Positions 1-6,236 are shown, numbered from the stretch's first letter. The stretch is DNA of 7,240 bases from Rhodoferax sp. UBA6134 (GCA_002422455.1 DIVK01000027.1:4752-11991); one strand, 5' to 3'. Notes: generated from the sequence alone by a model not told the origin. Made by a program: numbers and translations.

Positions 1-1737
1 CAGCGATGCCAGGGGCGGGCTGTAGAAGGCGAGCTTGGCGGGCGGCGCGTCGTTGCCGAAGGCGCGCACCAGCTCCAGGCGCGACACTTCCAGCGCGCCC
101 AGGCGCTCGCGCAGTGCGCCTTCCAGCGCGGTTTCCCAACCCTGCTCGACGTGGATGCGACTCCACAAACCCTGCAAACTGTCCAGCCCGTGCCTGGCCA
201 GCCAGGGCTGCAGCTTGCCGTCGGTCCTGACCTTTTCCTGCAAGGCCTTGAGCGCCTCCATGCGGGCCGACAAATCCGCCTGGCGAGCCGATTCGGCATT
301 GACCGCCTGTTGCTGCTGGCGCCGGGTTTCGTCGAGCTGCGGCACGGTGCCCTGCAGCTCGTGCAGGCGGGCCTCGTTCACGCTGGCCGCCTCCTGCGCC
401 TGGGTCAGCTGGCTTTGCAGGTTCAGCAGGCGGGCCTCGTCGGGGGCGGCCAGTGCGTTGCGGTCCGCGCTCAGGCGCTCCCGGCGGCTGCCGAGCTGGC
501 GCGACTGCTCCCCGATGCCGCGCTGGTCGGCTGCCAGCACCTGAATTTGCTGCTGCACCTGGGCCACGCTGGCACGCTGCTCGTTGGCGCCTTTTTGCGC
601 CAGGCGCAGGGCGTCTTCCAGATCGGGCAGTTGCTGGGCCTGGTCTTCCACCTGGGCACTCAGAAAACCGGTTTTTTCTTCGCCCAACAGTACCAGTTCC
701 GCGAGGTTTTCAATTTCGGTCTGCGCCTCATCCTTGCGGGCGGCCCATTGGGCGGTTTGCTCCTTGAGGCTGAGCAGGCGCTGCTCGACGCGCTGGCGGC
801 CTTCCACCACAAAACGGATCTCGGCTTCGAGCCGGCCGACCTCGGTGCTGGCCTCGTACAGCAGGCCCTGCGCCTGGTTTACCTGGTCGCCCGCCGCGTA
901 GTGGGCCTGGCGCACCGTCTCCAGTTCGGCCTCGACGTGGCGCAAGTCGGCCACGCGGCTCTCCAGCGCATTGAGCGCCCCCTGCGCCTCCGCCTTGACC
1001 CTGGCCTGCTCCGCCTCGGACTCGGCGCGTTTGAGAAACCAGAGCTGGTGCTGCTTGAGCGTGACGTCGGCCGACAGCGTGTTGTACCTGCGGGCCACTT
1101 CGGCCTGCTTCTCCAGTTTGTCCAGATTGGCATTGAGCTCGCGCAGGATGTCTTCCACCCGGGTCAGGTTTTCGCGCGTGTCCGACAGGCGGTTTTCGGT
1201 TTCGCGCCGGCGCTCCTTGTACTTGGAAACACCGGCCGCCTCCTCCAGAAACAGGCGCAGCTCTTCCGGCTTGCTTTCGATGATGCGGCTGATGGTGCCC
1301 TGACCGATGATGGCATAGGCGCGCGGCCCCAGGCCGGTACCTAGAAAGACGTCCTGCACGTCGCGGCGGCGCACCGGCTGGTTGTTGATGAAGTAGCTGC
1401 TGGTGCCGTCGCGCGTGAGCACGCGCTTGACGGCAATCTCGCCGAACTGGCTCCACTGGCCGCCGGCGCGGTGGTCGGCATTGTCGAACACCAGCTCCAC
1501 GCTGGCGCGGCTGGCCGGTTTGCGGGTCGTGGTGCCGTTGAAGATGACGTCCTGCATCGACTCACCGCGCAGCTCCGAGGCCTTGGACTCGCCCAGCACC
1601 CAGCGCACGGCGTCCATGATGTTGGATTTGCCACAGCCATTGGGTCCCACCACGCCGACCAACTGTCCCGGCAGCATGAAATTGGTCGGCTCGGCGAAAG
1701 ACTTGAACCCTGATAACTTGATTGAATTAAGACGCAC
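1..1737 (-). CDS. smc: Chromosome-segregation ATPase Smc, N-terminal half (3' end cut by window edge)
   Basis: Smc is the condensin ATPase that, with ScpA and ScpB, organises and segregates the chromosome. The frame is open for 579 codons with no stop up to the window edge. The N-terminus is a typical ABC head: RLNSIKLSGFKSFAEP, then Walker A GPNGCGKS at residues 31-38, then the Q-loop region AIIGQG around 142-147 and FLEEAAGVSKYKERR. A long charged, Gln/Ala/Leu-rich coiled coil runs from about 170 to 500. The sequence from about residue 508 (LQPWLARHGLDSLQG onward, including WETALEGALRERLGA) looks like the start of the hinge. Family members are near 1,170 residues, so about half is missing to the left. 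The start is GTG at 1737: a TAG lies in frame at 1750-1752, and the next Met (1678) would remove the conserved first strand. No strong Shine-Dalgarno is seen. The identification is secure. Confidence 0.97.
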   Translation of the reverse strand, partial: MRLNSIKLSGFKSFAEPTNFMLPGQLVGVVGPNGCGKSNIMDAVRWVLGESKASELRGESMQDVIFNGTTTRKPASRASVELVFDNADHRAGGQWSQFGEIAVKRVLTRDGTSSYFINNQPVRRRDVQDVFLGTGLGPRAYAIIGQGTISRIIESKPEELRLFLEEAAGVSKYKERRRETENRLSDTRENLTRVEDILRELNANLDKLEKQAEVARRYNTLSADVTLKQHQLWFLKRAESEAEQARVKAEAQGALNALESRVADLRHVEAELETVRQAHYAAGDQVNQAQGLLYEASTEVGRLEAEIRFVVEGRQRVEQRLLSLKEQTAQWAARKDEAQTEIENLAELVLLGEEKTGFLSAQVEDQAQQLPDLEDALRLAQKGANEQRASVAQVQQQIQVLAADQRGIGEQSRQLGSRRERLSADRNALAAPDEARLLNLQSQLTQAQEAASVNEARLHELQGTVPQLDETRRQQQQAVNAESARQADLSARMEALKALQEKVRTDGKLQPWLARHGLDSLQGLWSRIHVEQGWETALEGALRERLGALEVSRLELVRAFGNDAPPAKLAFYSPPLASL

Positions 1738-1888
1738 GGATCGCTGGGGCTACTGAAGCTGTTGATTTGACGGGGCCAGGGCCGCCTGACAGCCCGTGAA
1801 GCACCCTGTCATGATACATTGCCCGTCCTCTGATGGCCGACGGCGCAATCGCCTCCAAAGCGGCGCCAAGGCCAGCCGGTGGCGCGAC
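1738..1888. other. Spacer between dusA and smc; two weak inverted repeats, no gene seen
   Basis: No ORF with recognisable content and no tRNA-like fold is seen here. Reading in the direction of smc transcription, GCGCCA (1863-1868) and TGGCGC (1880-1885) form a 6-bp stem with an 11-nt loop just after the dusA stop, but only a TTT follows, so it is at best a poor terminator. Further down, TGACAG (1787-1792) and CTGTCA (1806-1811) form another 6-bp inverted repeat with a 13-nt loop. A -10-like TATCAT lies on the minus strand at 1811-1816, with no good -35 at 16-18 bp. An smc promoter here is plausible but unproven. Confidence 0.4.
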
Positions 1889-2920
1889 TCAGACCGCGGC
1901 ATGCTGGACGCCGTGGGCCAAGGCCATCACTTCACGTGCCGGCAGGCCCTTGAGCTTGTGATCACTCCAGACCTGGCGCCAGCGGCGCGCACCCGGCAGG
2001 CCGTGGCGCAGACCCAGCATGTGGCGGGCGATGGCATACCAGAGTGTGCCGTGCTCTGCCGCCTCGCGCTCCATGTAGGCCACCATCTGGTCCTCGACCT
2101 GCTCGCGGGTAAGCCCTTCGACAAGCTCAGGGCGAGCGACATGGGACTCAGGGTTCGCGCCACCGTAGAACGTGGCATCCCACTCGCTGAGCCACCAAGG
2201 GTTGTGATAAGCCTCGCGGCCCACCATGACACCGTCAACGTGCTGCAGTTGATCCCGCACCTGCGCGGTGGCGGTGATGCCACCATTGACGACGATGGTA
2301 AGCGCTGGAAAATCTTGTTTCAACCGGTACGCCAACTCGTAGCGCAACGGCGGCACTTCGCGATTTTCTTTCGGGCTCAGGCCCTGGAGCCAGGCGTTGC
2401 GGGCATGCACGATGAAGGTGCGGCAACCGACGGCACTGACCGTGCCGACGAAGTCACGCACAAAGTCGTAACGCTCCACCCTGTCGATACCAATACGGTG
2501 TTTGACGGTGACGGGCACTTGCACCGCGTCGACCATGGCCTTGATGCAATCGGCCACCAACTGCGGCTCGGCCATCAGGCAGGCGCCAAACGCGCCGCGT
2601 CGCACCCGCTCGCTCGGGCAGCCGCAGTTCAGGTTGATCTCGTCATAACCCCACTGCTCACCCAAAGCCGCGCAGCGCGCCAGCTCAGCCGGCTCGCTGC
2701 CGCCGAGCTGGAGCGCGAGCGGATGTTCCTCCACGTTGTAGCGCAAATGGCGCGCCACATCGCCGTGAAGCAGCGCCCCGGTGGTCACCATTTCCGTGTA
2801 CAACAGCGCATGCTGCGAGAGCAGCCGATGAAAATAACGGCAATGGCGGTCGGTCCAGTCGAGCATCGGCGCGACGGACAACTTCCAGCGGTCTGGGGGA
2901 ACGGGTTTGAGACTCGGCAT
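1889..2920 (-). CDS. dusA: tRNA-dihydrouridine(20/20a) synthase DusA
   Basis: This is a cytosolic FMN- and NADPH-dependent enzyme that reduces uridines 20/20a in the tRNA D-loop to dihydrouridine. The 343-residue protein has the DusA hallmarks in order: LSVAPMLDWTDRHCR (14-28), YTEMVTTGAL (41-50), INLNCGCPSERV with the catalytic Cys of GCP at 101, VKHRIGID (139-146, FMN-site Lys140), HARNAWLQGLSPKENR (172-187), VVNGGI (210-215), and VMVGREAYHNPWW (231-243). The C-terminal helical domain, ERE...YAIARHMLGLRHGLPGARRWRQ, marks DusA rather than DusB or DusC. Residues 263-269 (RPELVEG) are encoded by a dispersed repeat and sit in a linker that is about 12 residues longer than in E. coli DusA as I recall it. 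ATG 2920 puts the start just before the conserved core, but no clear Shine-Dalgarno precedes it. The gene lies 34 bp after the TauE-like gene, so it may be co-transcribed with hemN. Confidence 0.96.
   Translation of the reverse strand: MPSLKPVPPDRWKLSVAPMLDWTDRHCRYFHRLLSQHALLYTEMVTTGALLHGDVARHLRYNVEEHPLALQLGGSEPAELARCAALGEQWGYDEINLNCGCPSERVRRGAFGACLMAEPQLVADCIKAMVDAVQVPVTVKHRIGIDRVERYDFVRDFVGTVSAVGCRTFIVHARNAWLQGLSPKENREVPPLRYELAYRLKQDFPALTIVVNGGITATAQVRDQLQHVDGVMVGREAYHNPWWLSEWDATFYGGANPESHVARPELVEGLTREQVEDQMVAYMEREAAEHGTLWYAIARHMLGLRHGLPGARRWRQVWSDHKLKGLPAREVMALAHGVQHAAV
2113..2139. repeat. Short dispersed REP-like repeat inside dusA (PFDKLR / LSLSKG / RPELVEG type)
   Basis: The plus strand reads GCCCT-TCGACAAGCTC-AGGGC followed by GAGCGA. 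The GCCCT (2113-2117) and AGGGC (2129-2133) arms form a 5-bp stem with an 11-nt loop. Translated in its different frames this element gives PFDKLRAS, LSLSKG and RPELVEG, the peptide signature of a short palindromic repeat common in intergenic and coding regions of many proteobacterial genomes. Here the minus-strand frame used by dusA reads RPELVEG, so the element is carried without breaking the gene. Only one copy lies in the window, so its repeat status rests on recognition of the core sequence. Confidence 0.8.
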
Positions 2921-2940
2921 GGGAGAGATTATCCCGGCCC

Positions 2941-2964
2941 GACCCCCTGACGCGTCAGGGGGTC
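2941..2964. repeat. Perfect 24-bp palindrome overlapping the TauE-like gene stop, upstream of dusA
   Basis: Positions 2941-2952 (GACCCCCTGACG) are followed directly by their exact reverse complement at 2953-2964. As RNA this would form a 10-bp GC-rich stem (GACCCCCTGA/TCAGGGGGTC) with a CGCG tetraloop. It contains the last codons and TGA stop (2955-2957) of the upstream gene and ends 20 bp before the dusA ATG. No T-run follows on either strand, so it is not a standard intrinsic terminator. It could be a 3'-end stabiliser, a partial attenuator, a protein site or a mobile short repeat. Confidence 0.85.
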
Positions 2965-3632
2965 ACGCACCACGGCGCGGTATTGTGGGCAAAGCCCATC
3001 CACAAAGCCCAGGCGGAACTGACAGCCAGCGCCAGGCCGGCCAAGCGCACACCCCACTCTCCGGAGCCTGTGCCGCGCAAACGCAGCCAAAGCCAGGGTC
3101 CGGCCATCATGGACACGCTGGTCCCCAGGGCGAACAGGGCCATGACGGCGGCGCCGTCGAGCGCCCGGCCCGCCAGGGCCGCGACCAGCAGGGCCGAGTA
3201 GAGCAGGCCGCAGGGCAAAAAAGCCCACAGCGTCCCGATGACCAGTGGCGCCCCCCTGCCCCGCCCTTGCGCCAGCGCGCGCGCGCCCGACCAGATGCTG
3301 CGGCCCGCCTGCTCCAGCCAGACGGGCTGACGTGCCCGCCACAGCAGCAGCATGCCAAGCACAAAGGCGGCCACATGAAACAGCGTCCAGACCGGACGCA
3401 GGGCGGCCGACTGAACCGTCAGCCAGCCCAGGCCCTGCATGGAGGCCGCCGCCAGCGCGCCCAGCGCGGAATAGCCCAGTACCCGCCCCGCCTGAAAACT
3501 CCACATGGCTGACATTTTGCGCGGGCCGGCCGCCTGTCCGATACCGGCACAGGCCGCGCCGCACATGGCGACGCAGTGCGGGCCGCCCACCACGCCCATC
3601 AGGAACGCTGTCAATGCGAGAGAAGATTGCAT
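2955..3632 (-). CDS. TauE/SafE-like (DsbD_2-type) inner-membrane protein, cbb3/haem-associated
   Basis: This is a 225-residue polytopic membrane protein of about six helices. Two motifs define the family: GGPHCVAMCG at residues 16-25 in the first helix and AFLPCGLLYSALL at 137-149 after a central Arg/Gly-rich loop. The paired Cys-containing helices resemble the DsbD/CcdA-like transmembrane fold; databases usually label such proteins 'sulfite exporter TauE/SafE family', but in this context a metal (copper) or thiol-redox role in cytochrome oxidase assembly is more likely. That role is inferred from neighbours (hemN, fnr, ccoGH), not from the sequence. ATG 3632 lies 9 bp after the hemN stop with only a weak Shine-Dalgarno, suggesting translational coupling to hemN. 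The C-terminus (WCVTP) and stop are encoded within the 24-bp palindrome. Confidence 0.85.
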   Translation of the reverse strand: MQSSLALTAFLMGVVGGPHCVAMCGAACAGIGQAAGPRKMSAMWSFQAGRVLGYSALGALAAASMQGLGWLTVQSAALRPVWTLFHVAAFVLGMLLLWRARQPVWLEQAGRSIWSGARALAQGRGRGAPLVIGTLWAFLPCGLLYSALLVAALAGRALDGAAVMALFALGTSVSMMAGPWLWLRLRGTGSGEWGVRLAGLALAVSSAWALWMGFAHNTAPWCVTP

Positions 3633-3641
3633 CCGGCGATG

Positions 3642-5039
3642 CTAGATGATCTTGGAAAACCGGGCGCGCGTGCGGTCAGTCTGCAAATAGCGGTCAAACA
3701 CCATGGCCACGGCACGGACAAAAAACCAGCCCGTATCGGTCACCTGAACGCCGCTGCCGTCCAGCGTGACCAGGCCCTGATCGGCCAGTTGGCGCAAGGT
3801 CTCGATTTCCGCGGCAAAGTACTTCCGGAAGTCCACCAGATAGCCCAGCTCGATGGACTCGAACGACAGTTGCCCCTGGCACATCAGGGCCATGATCACG
3901 GCCCGGCGAACCAGGTCGTCGCGCGACAGCGCCAAGCCGCGCACCACAGGGAAACGCCCCTGGTCCAGACAGTCGTAGTACTCCTCCAGCGTCTTGGCAT
4001 TCTGGCTGTAGGTGGCGCCGATGCGGCCGATGGACGACACCCCCAGGCCGATCAGGTCGCAATCGGGCTGGGTGCTGTAGCCCTGAAAATTGCGGTGCAG
4101 CCGCCCCTGCCGCTTGGCAACCGCCAGCGCGTCGGTGGGCAACGCAAAATGGTCCATCCCCACGTAGACGTAACCGGCCCCCATGAACGCGGCCAGCGAA
4201 CGCGACAGCATGGCAACCTTGGCCGCACCGGTGGGCAGCTCGGCGCCGGCAATCCTGCGCTGCGGCTTGAAGCGCTCCGGCAAATGGGCGTAGGCGTACA
4301 GGGCAATGCGGTCGGGCCGCAGCTCGATCACCTGCTCCAGCGTGCGGTCGAACGACTCCGGGCTTTGCTGCGGCAGGCCATAGATGAGATCAACATTGAT
4401 GGAGTCGAACTGGCGCTGGCGCGCCGCCGCCACCAAAGAAAAAACCTGCTCCACGGGTTGCACGCGATGCACCGCTTTTTGCACCGCCGGGTCAAAATCC
4501 TGGACGCCAAAGCTCAGCCGGTTGAACCCCAGGCCGGCCAGCGTATCCAGCCGCGAGGCGTCGATGGTGCGCGGGTCAATCTCGATCGAGTATTCGCCAC
4601 CGGGCGCCAAAACGAAGTTGCGACGCAACATGGCCATCAGCTCGCGCAATTCATCGTCCGACAGGAAGGTGGGGGAGCCTCCGCCCAAATGCAGTTGCGT
4701 CACGGTCTGCCCGACGCCCAAGTGCGCCGTGTGCAAGTCCACCTCGCGACTCAGGTAGCGCAAATAGGGCGCGGCCCGGTCATGGTGCCGGGTGATGATC
4801 TTGTTGCAGGCGCAGTAGTAGCACAGGGATTCGCAAAACGGGATGTGAACGTAGAGGGACAAGGGCAGCGTCATGGCGGCGGCCCCGGTGCGCCGCTGCT
4901 TCAGGGCCTGAACGTAATCGTCGGCTGAAAAAGCCTCGACAAAACGATCCGCAGTCGGGTAGGAGGTGTAGCGCGGCCCAGGCACGTCGAAACGGCGCAA
5001 CAAGTCTTCGGAAGCGGGGGCGGCAACAGCGGCATTCAT
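3642..5039 (-). CDS. hemN: Oxygen-independent coproporphyrinogen III oxidase HemN
   Basis: HemN is a cytosolic radical-SAM enzyme that decarboxylates coproporphyrinogen III to protoporphyrinogen IX without oxygen, allowing haem synthesis in low O2. The 465-residue length fits the family (E. coli about 457). The N-terminal PGPRYTSYPTA segment (20-30) is typical of true HemN. YVHIPFCESLCYYCACNK holds the cluster motif CX3CX2CXC at C69, C73, C76 and C78; the fourth Cys separates HemN from HemW-like paralogues. SAM-binding LHLGGGSPTF (116-125), SIEIDPR (151-157), FGVQDF (177-182) and INVDLIYGLPQQ (214-225) follow, then YVGMDHFALP and LHRNFQGYSTQ, and the C-terminal domain ending in ARFSKII. Start ATG 5039 has GAGGA (5046-5050) six bases upstream. 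Expression is probably activated by FNR from the divergent region. It is first in an operon with the TauE-like gene. Confidence 0.98.
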   Translation of the reverse strand: MNAAVAAPASEDLLRRFDVPGPRYTSYPTADRFVEAFSADDYVQALKQRRTGAAAMTLPLSLYVHIPFCESLCYYCACNKIITRHHDRAAPYLRYLSREVDLHTAHLGVGQTVTQLHLGGGSPTFLSDDELRELMAMLRRNFVLAPGGEYSIEIDPRTIDASRLDTLAGLGFNRLSFGVQDFDPAVQKAVHRVQPVEQVFSLVAAARQRQFDSINVDLIYGLPQQSPESFDRTLEQVIELRPDRIALYAYAHLPERFKPQRRIAGAELPTGAAKVAMLSRSLAAFMGAGYVYVGMDHFALPTDALAVAKRQGRLHRNFQGYSTQPDCDLIGLGVSSIGRIGATYSQNAKTLEEYYDCLDQGRFPVVRGLALSRDDLVRRAVIMALMCQGQLSFESIELGYLVDFRKYFAAEIETLRQLADQGLVTLDGSGVQVTDTGWFFVRAVAMVFDRYLQTDRTRARFSKII

Positions 5040-5045
5040 GGACAG

Positions 5046-5050
5046 TCCTC
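5046..5050 (-). promoter_or_regulatory. Ribosome binding site of hemN
   Basis: The minus strand reads GAGGA, followed by six bases and then the ATG at 5039. This good spacing supports the chosen hemN start. Confidence 0.75.
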
Positions 5051-5063
5051 AGGCGGTATGCTG

Positions 5064-5069
5064 AATATG
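5064..5069 (-). promoter_or_regulatory. Predicted -10 of the FNR-dependent hemN promoter
   Basis: The minus strand reads CATATT. Exactly 22 bp separate it from the FNR box, the spacing of class II FNR-activated promoters. This places +1 at an A (complement of T5057), giving an 18-nt leader that contains the GAGGA site. No good -35 is present, as expected for an activator-dependent promoter. Confidence 0.65.
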
Positions 5070-5091
5070 CCTTAAAAGGAAAGTTTGTTTC

Positions 5092-5105
5092 TTGATCTCA
5101 ATCAA
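5092..5105. promoter_or_regulatory. FNR box, perfect match TTGAT-CTCA-ATCAA
   Basis: This is a perfect inverted repeat of the FNR half-site TTGAT with a 4-bp spacer, matching the consensus at all ten positions. It lies between divergent hemN and fnr, 53 bp upstream of hemN and 63 bp upstream of the fnr ATG. The neighbouring fnr product has the Glu-x-x-Ser-Arg recognition residues for this sequence, so it is the likely ligand. It suits activation of hemN. Toward fnr, the class II position would give GAAATC as -10, which is poor, so for fnr the site more likely serves autorepression or a different geometry. Confidence 0.92.
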
Positions 5106-5141
5106 CCGGCACAAAATCCACGTTTTGGAAATCCCCCCAAC

Positions 5142-5171
5142 AGGAAGGTTCATGAATTGATGCCAAAATGA
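5142..5171 (+). promoter_or_regulatory. fnr leader: strong SD followed by two overlapping minimal ORFs (MN*, MPK*)
   Basis: AGGAAGG at 5142-5148 is the only strong Shine-Dalgarno before fnr, but it is 19 bases from ATG 5168. It is well placed for ATG 5152, which opens a two-codon ORF ending TGA at 5158-5160. That stop overlaps (TGATG) a three-codon ORF starting at 5160 and ending TGA 5169-5171, which overlaps the fnr start as ATGA. The layout would permit serial termination and reinitiation into fnr. The alternative is an ATT start at 5156, in frame with fnr and seven bases after the SD. The bases are certain; the function is inference. Confidence 0.45.
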
Positions 5172-5896
5172 ACGGCATGAACCCTCAAACCATCAAAGTC
5201 GCCTGCTCCAACTGCAACTTGCGGGAGCTGTGCATGCCCATCGGCCTGAACAGGGATGAGCTGGATCGCATTGACCACGTGATCGGAGCCCGGCGCACGG
5301 TCAAACGAGGCACGGCACTATTTCACAATGGCGACAAGTTCAACAGCCTGTATGCCATTCGCACCGGATTCTTCAAAACCCGGGTGACGTCGGAAGATGG
5401 CCGGGATCAGGTCACCGGGTTTCAGATGGCCGGCGAAATCATGGGTCTGGATGGCATTGTGAACGACTATCACACTTGTGATGCAGTCGCACTGGAAGAC
5501 GCCGAGGTCTGCGTCATGCCGTTTGACCGGATTGAAGAACTGTCCCGGGAGGTGAGCGCCCTGCAACGCCACGTTCACAAGATCATGAGCCGGGAGATCG
5601 TGCGGGAACACGGCGTGATGCTGTTGCTCGGCAGCATGCGGGCCGAGGAGCGCCTGGCCACCTTCCTGTTGAATCTGGTGCAGCGCCTGCACGCGCGGGG
5701 ATTCTCCCAGTCGGAGCTGGTGCTGCGCATGACCCGTGAAGAAATCGGCAGCTTTCTGGGATTGAAGCTTGAGACCGTGAGCCGTACCTTTTCACGCTTT
5801 GTGGAAGATGGCATCGTGGAAGTCAAGCAGCGCCACATCCGTCTTCTCGATACGGACGCGCTGAGGGACATCGTCAACCCAAAAGCCTGCACTTGA
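5168..5896 (+). CDS. fnr: FNR-type oxygen-sensing transcription regulator (CRP/FNR family)
   Basis: This is a global regulator of the aerobic-to-anaerobic switch: an O2-labile [4Fe-4S] cluster drives dimerisation and binding to TTGAT-N4-ATCAA. The 242 residues comprise the N-terminal cluster loop with Cys13, Cys16 and Cys22 (CX2CX5C), a cyclic-nucleotide-type beta-roll (about 30-130) carrying the fourth ligand Cys115 (in AEVCVMPF, equivalent to E. coli Cys122), a dimer helix (about 133-160) with Glu147 at the place of E. coli Asp154, and a C-terminal helix-turn-helix REEIGSFLGLKLETVSRTF whose Glu202, Ser205 and Arg206 match the FNR DNA-reading residues. An extra Cys104 is also present. ATG 5168 is the first ATG in frame after a TGA at 5153; ATG 5177 and ATT 5156 are alternatives. 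It is divergent from hemN and convergent with the cco maturation genes, the usual company of FNR/ANR proteins. Confidence 0.96.
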   Translation: MNGMNPQTIKVACSNCNLRELCMPIGLNRDELDRIDHVIGARRTVKRGTALFHNGDKFNSLYAIRTGFFKTRVTSEDGRDQVTGFQMAGEIMGLDGIVNDYHTCDAVALEDAEVCVMPFDRIEELSREVSALQRHVHKIMSREIVREHGVMLLLGSMRAEERLATFLLNLVQRLHARGFSQSELVLRMTREEIGSFLGLKLETVSRTFSRFVEDGIVEVKQRHIRLLDTDALRDIVNPKACT

Positions 5897-5903
5897 CGCA
5901 GAC

Positions 5904-5926
5904 CCGGCACTGTTGCCGGTCCGGCA
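5904..5926. terminator. Competing hairpins between convergent fnr and the 88-aa gene
   Basis: Three alternating arms occur: CCGGCA (5904-5909), TGCCGG (5914-5919) and CCGGCA (5921-5926). The middle arm can pair with either flank, giving a 6-bp stem with a CTGT loop or a tighter fold with a one-base loop. The spacer between the two convergent stops is only 39 bp, so this is the natural place for a bidirectional terminator. No T-run follows on either strand, so intrinsic termination would be weak. Confidence 0.4.
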
Positions 5927-5935
5927 GGAACGCGA

Positions 5936-6202
5936 CTAGGGACGCGCCTGCGGATGCCCGCCGGGGTCGCGATTAACTTCGGAAGAAGACATCGACAGCA
6001 GGATCGTCAGTCCGCTGGACACCATGGCCATGACCCAGAATAAAAAAAAGGCCACGCTGTAGACGCCCAGCCGCGACATCCCTATGGGTTGACCCAACCA
6101 GTGCAGGTCTTGCGGATCAAGCATTGCAAAGACCAGTGCCTCAAGGACGCAGGCCACCAGAAAGGCGGGCCACACAATCCACATCATTCGCTGTATGAAC
6201 AT
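5936..6202 (-). CDS. Small two-helix membrane protein of unknown function, cbb3-associated
   Basis: This 88-residue protein has no function I can assign. The N-terminus MFIQRMMWIVWPAFLVACVL leads into a first transmembrane helix (about 7-27). A short loop, DPQDLHWLGQPIGMSRLG (29-46), follows, then a second helix (about 47-70: VYSVAFFLFWVMAMVSSGLT). A polar tail, SSSEVNRDPGGHPQARP, ends the protein. The hairpin should place both ends on the same side of the inner membrane. I recall similar short proteins beside ccoGH and fnr in other Burkholderiales, but cannot verify that here. It is not CcoS, which is shorter and single-helix, nor CcoQ by sequence. ATG 6202 is 34 bp after the ccoH stop, with a weak AGGG about 10 bases upstream. 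It is the last gene of the ccoG-ccoH unit. Confidence 0.8.
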   Translation of the reverse strand: MFIQRMMWIVWPAFLVACVLEALVFAMLDPQDLHWLGQPIGMSRLGVYSVAFFLFWVMAMVSSGLTILLSMSSSEVNRDPGGHPQARP

Positions 6203-6236
6203 GCTCGTGCGCCCTGAAAGTTGAGGTCCACCGGAC

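Noticed and set aside
151..1344. A 397-codon open frame on the plus strand across smc
   Set aside because: It is the codon-aligned antisense of the smc coiled coil. GC-rich codons and the rarity of TTA, CTA and TCA in smc leave the opposite strand open; the translation has no recognisable domain, while the minus strand is clearly Smc.
1811..1840. Possible smc promoter with TATCAT as -10 on the minus strand
   Set aside because: No acceptable -35 at 16-18 bp, so it is mentioned only within the spacer entry and not called as a promoter.
1796..2950. A 384-codon plus-strand frame across dusA
   Set aside because: It is a shadow of dusA. The minus-strand frame contains the full set of DusA motifs; the only recognisable piece in this frame is PFDKLRAS, which comes from the dispersed repeat.
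3576..4928. A 450-codon plus-strand frame across hemN
   Set aside because: It is antisense to hemN, with no domain and composition typical of a complementary-strand shadow.
5157..5170. A TTGAT half-site just before the fnr ATG
   Set aside because: The second half (AAATG) does not match ATCAA, and the position would lie within the leader rather than at an activator or operator distance.
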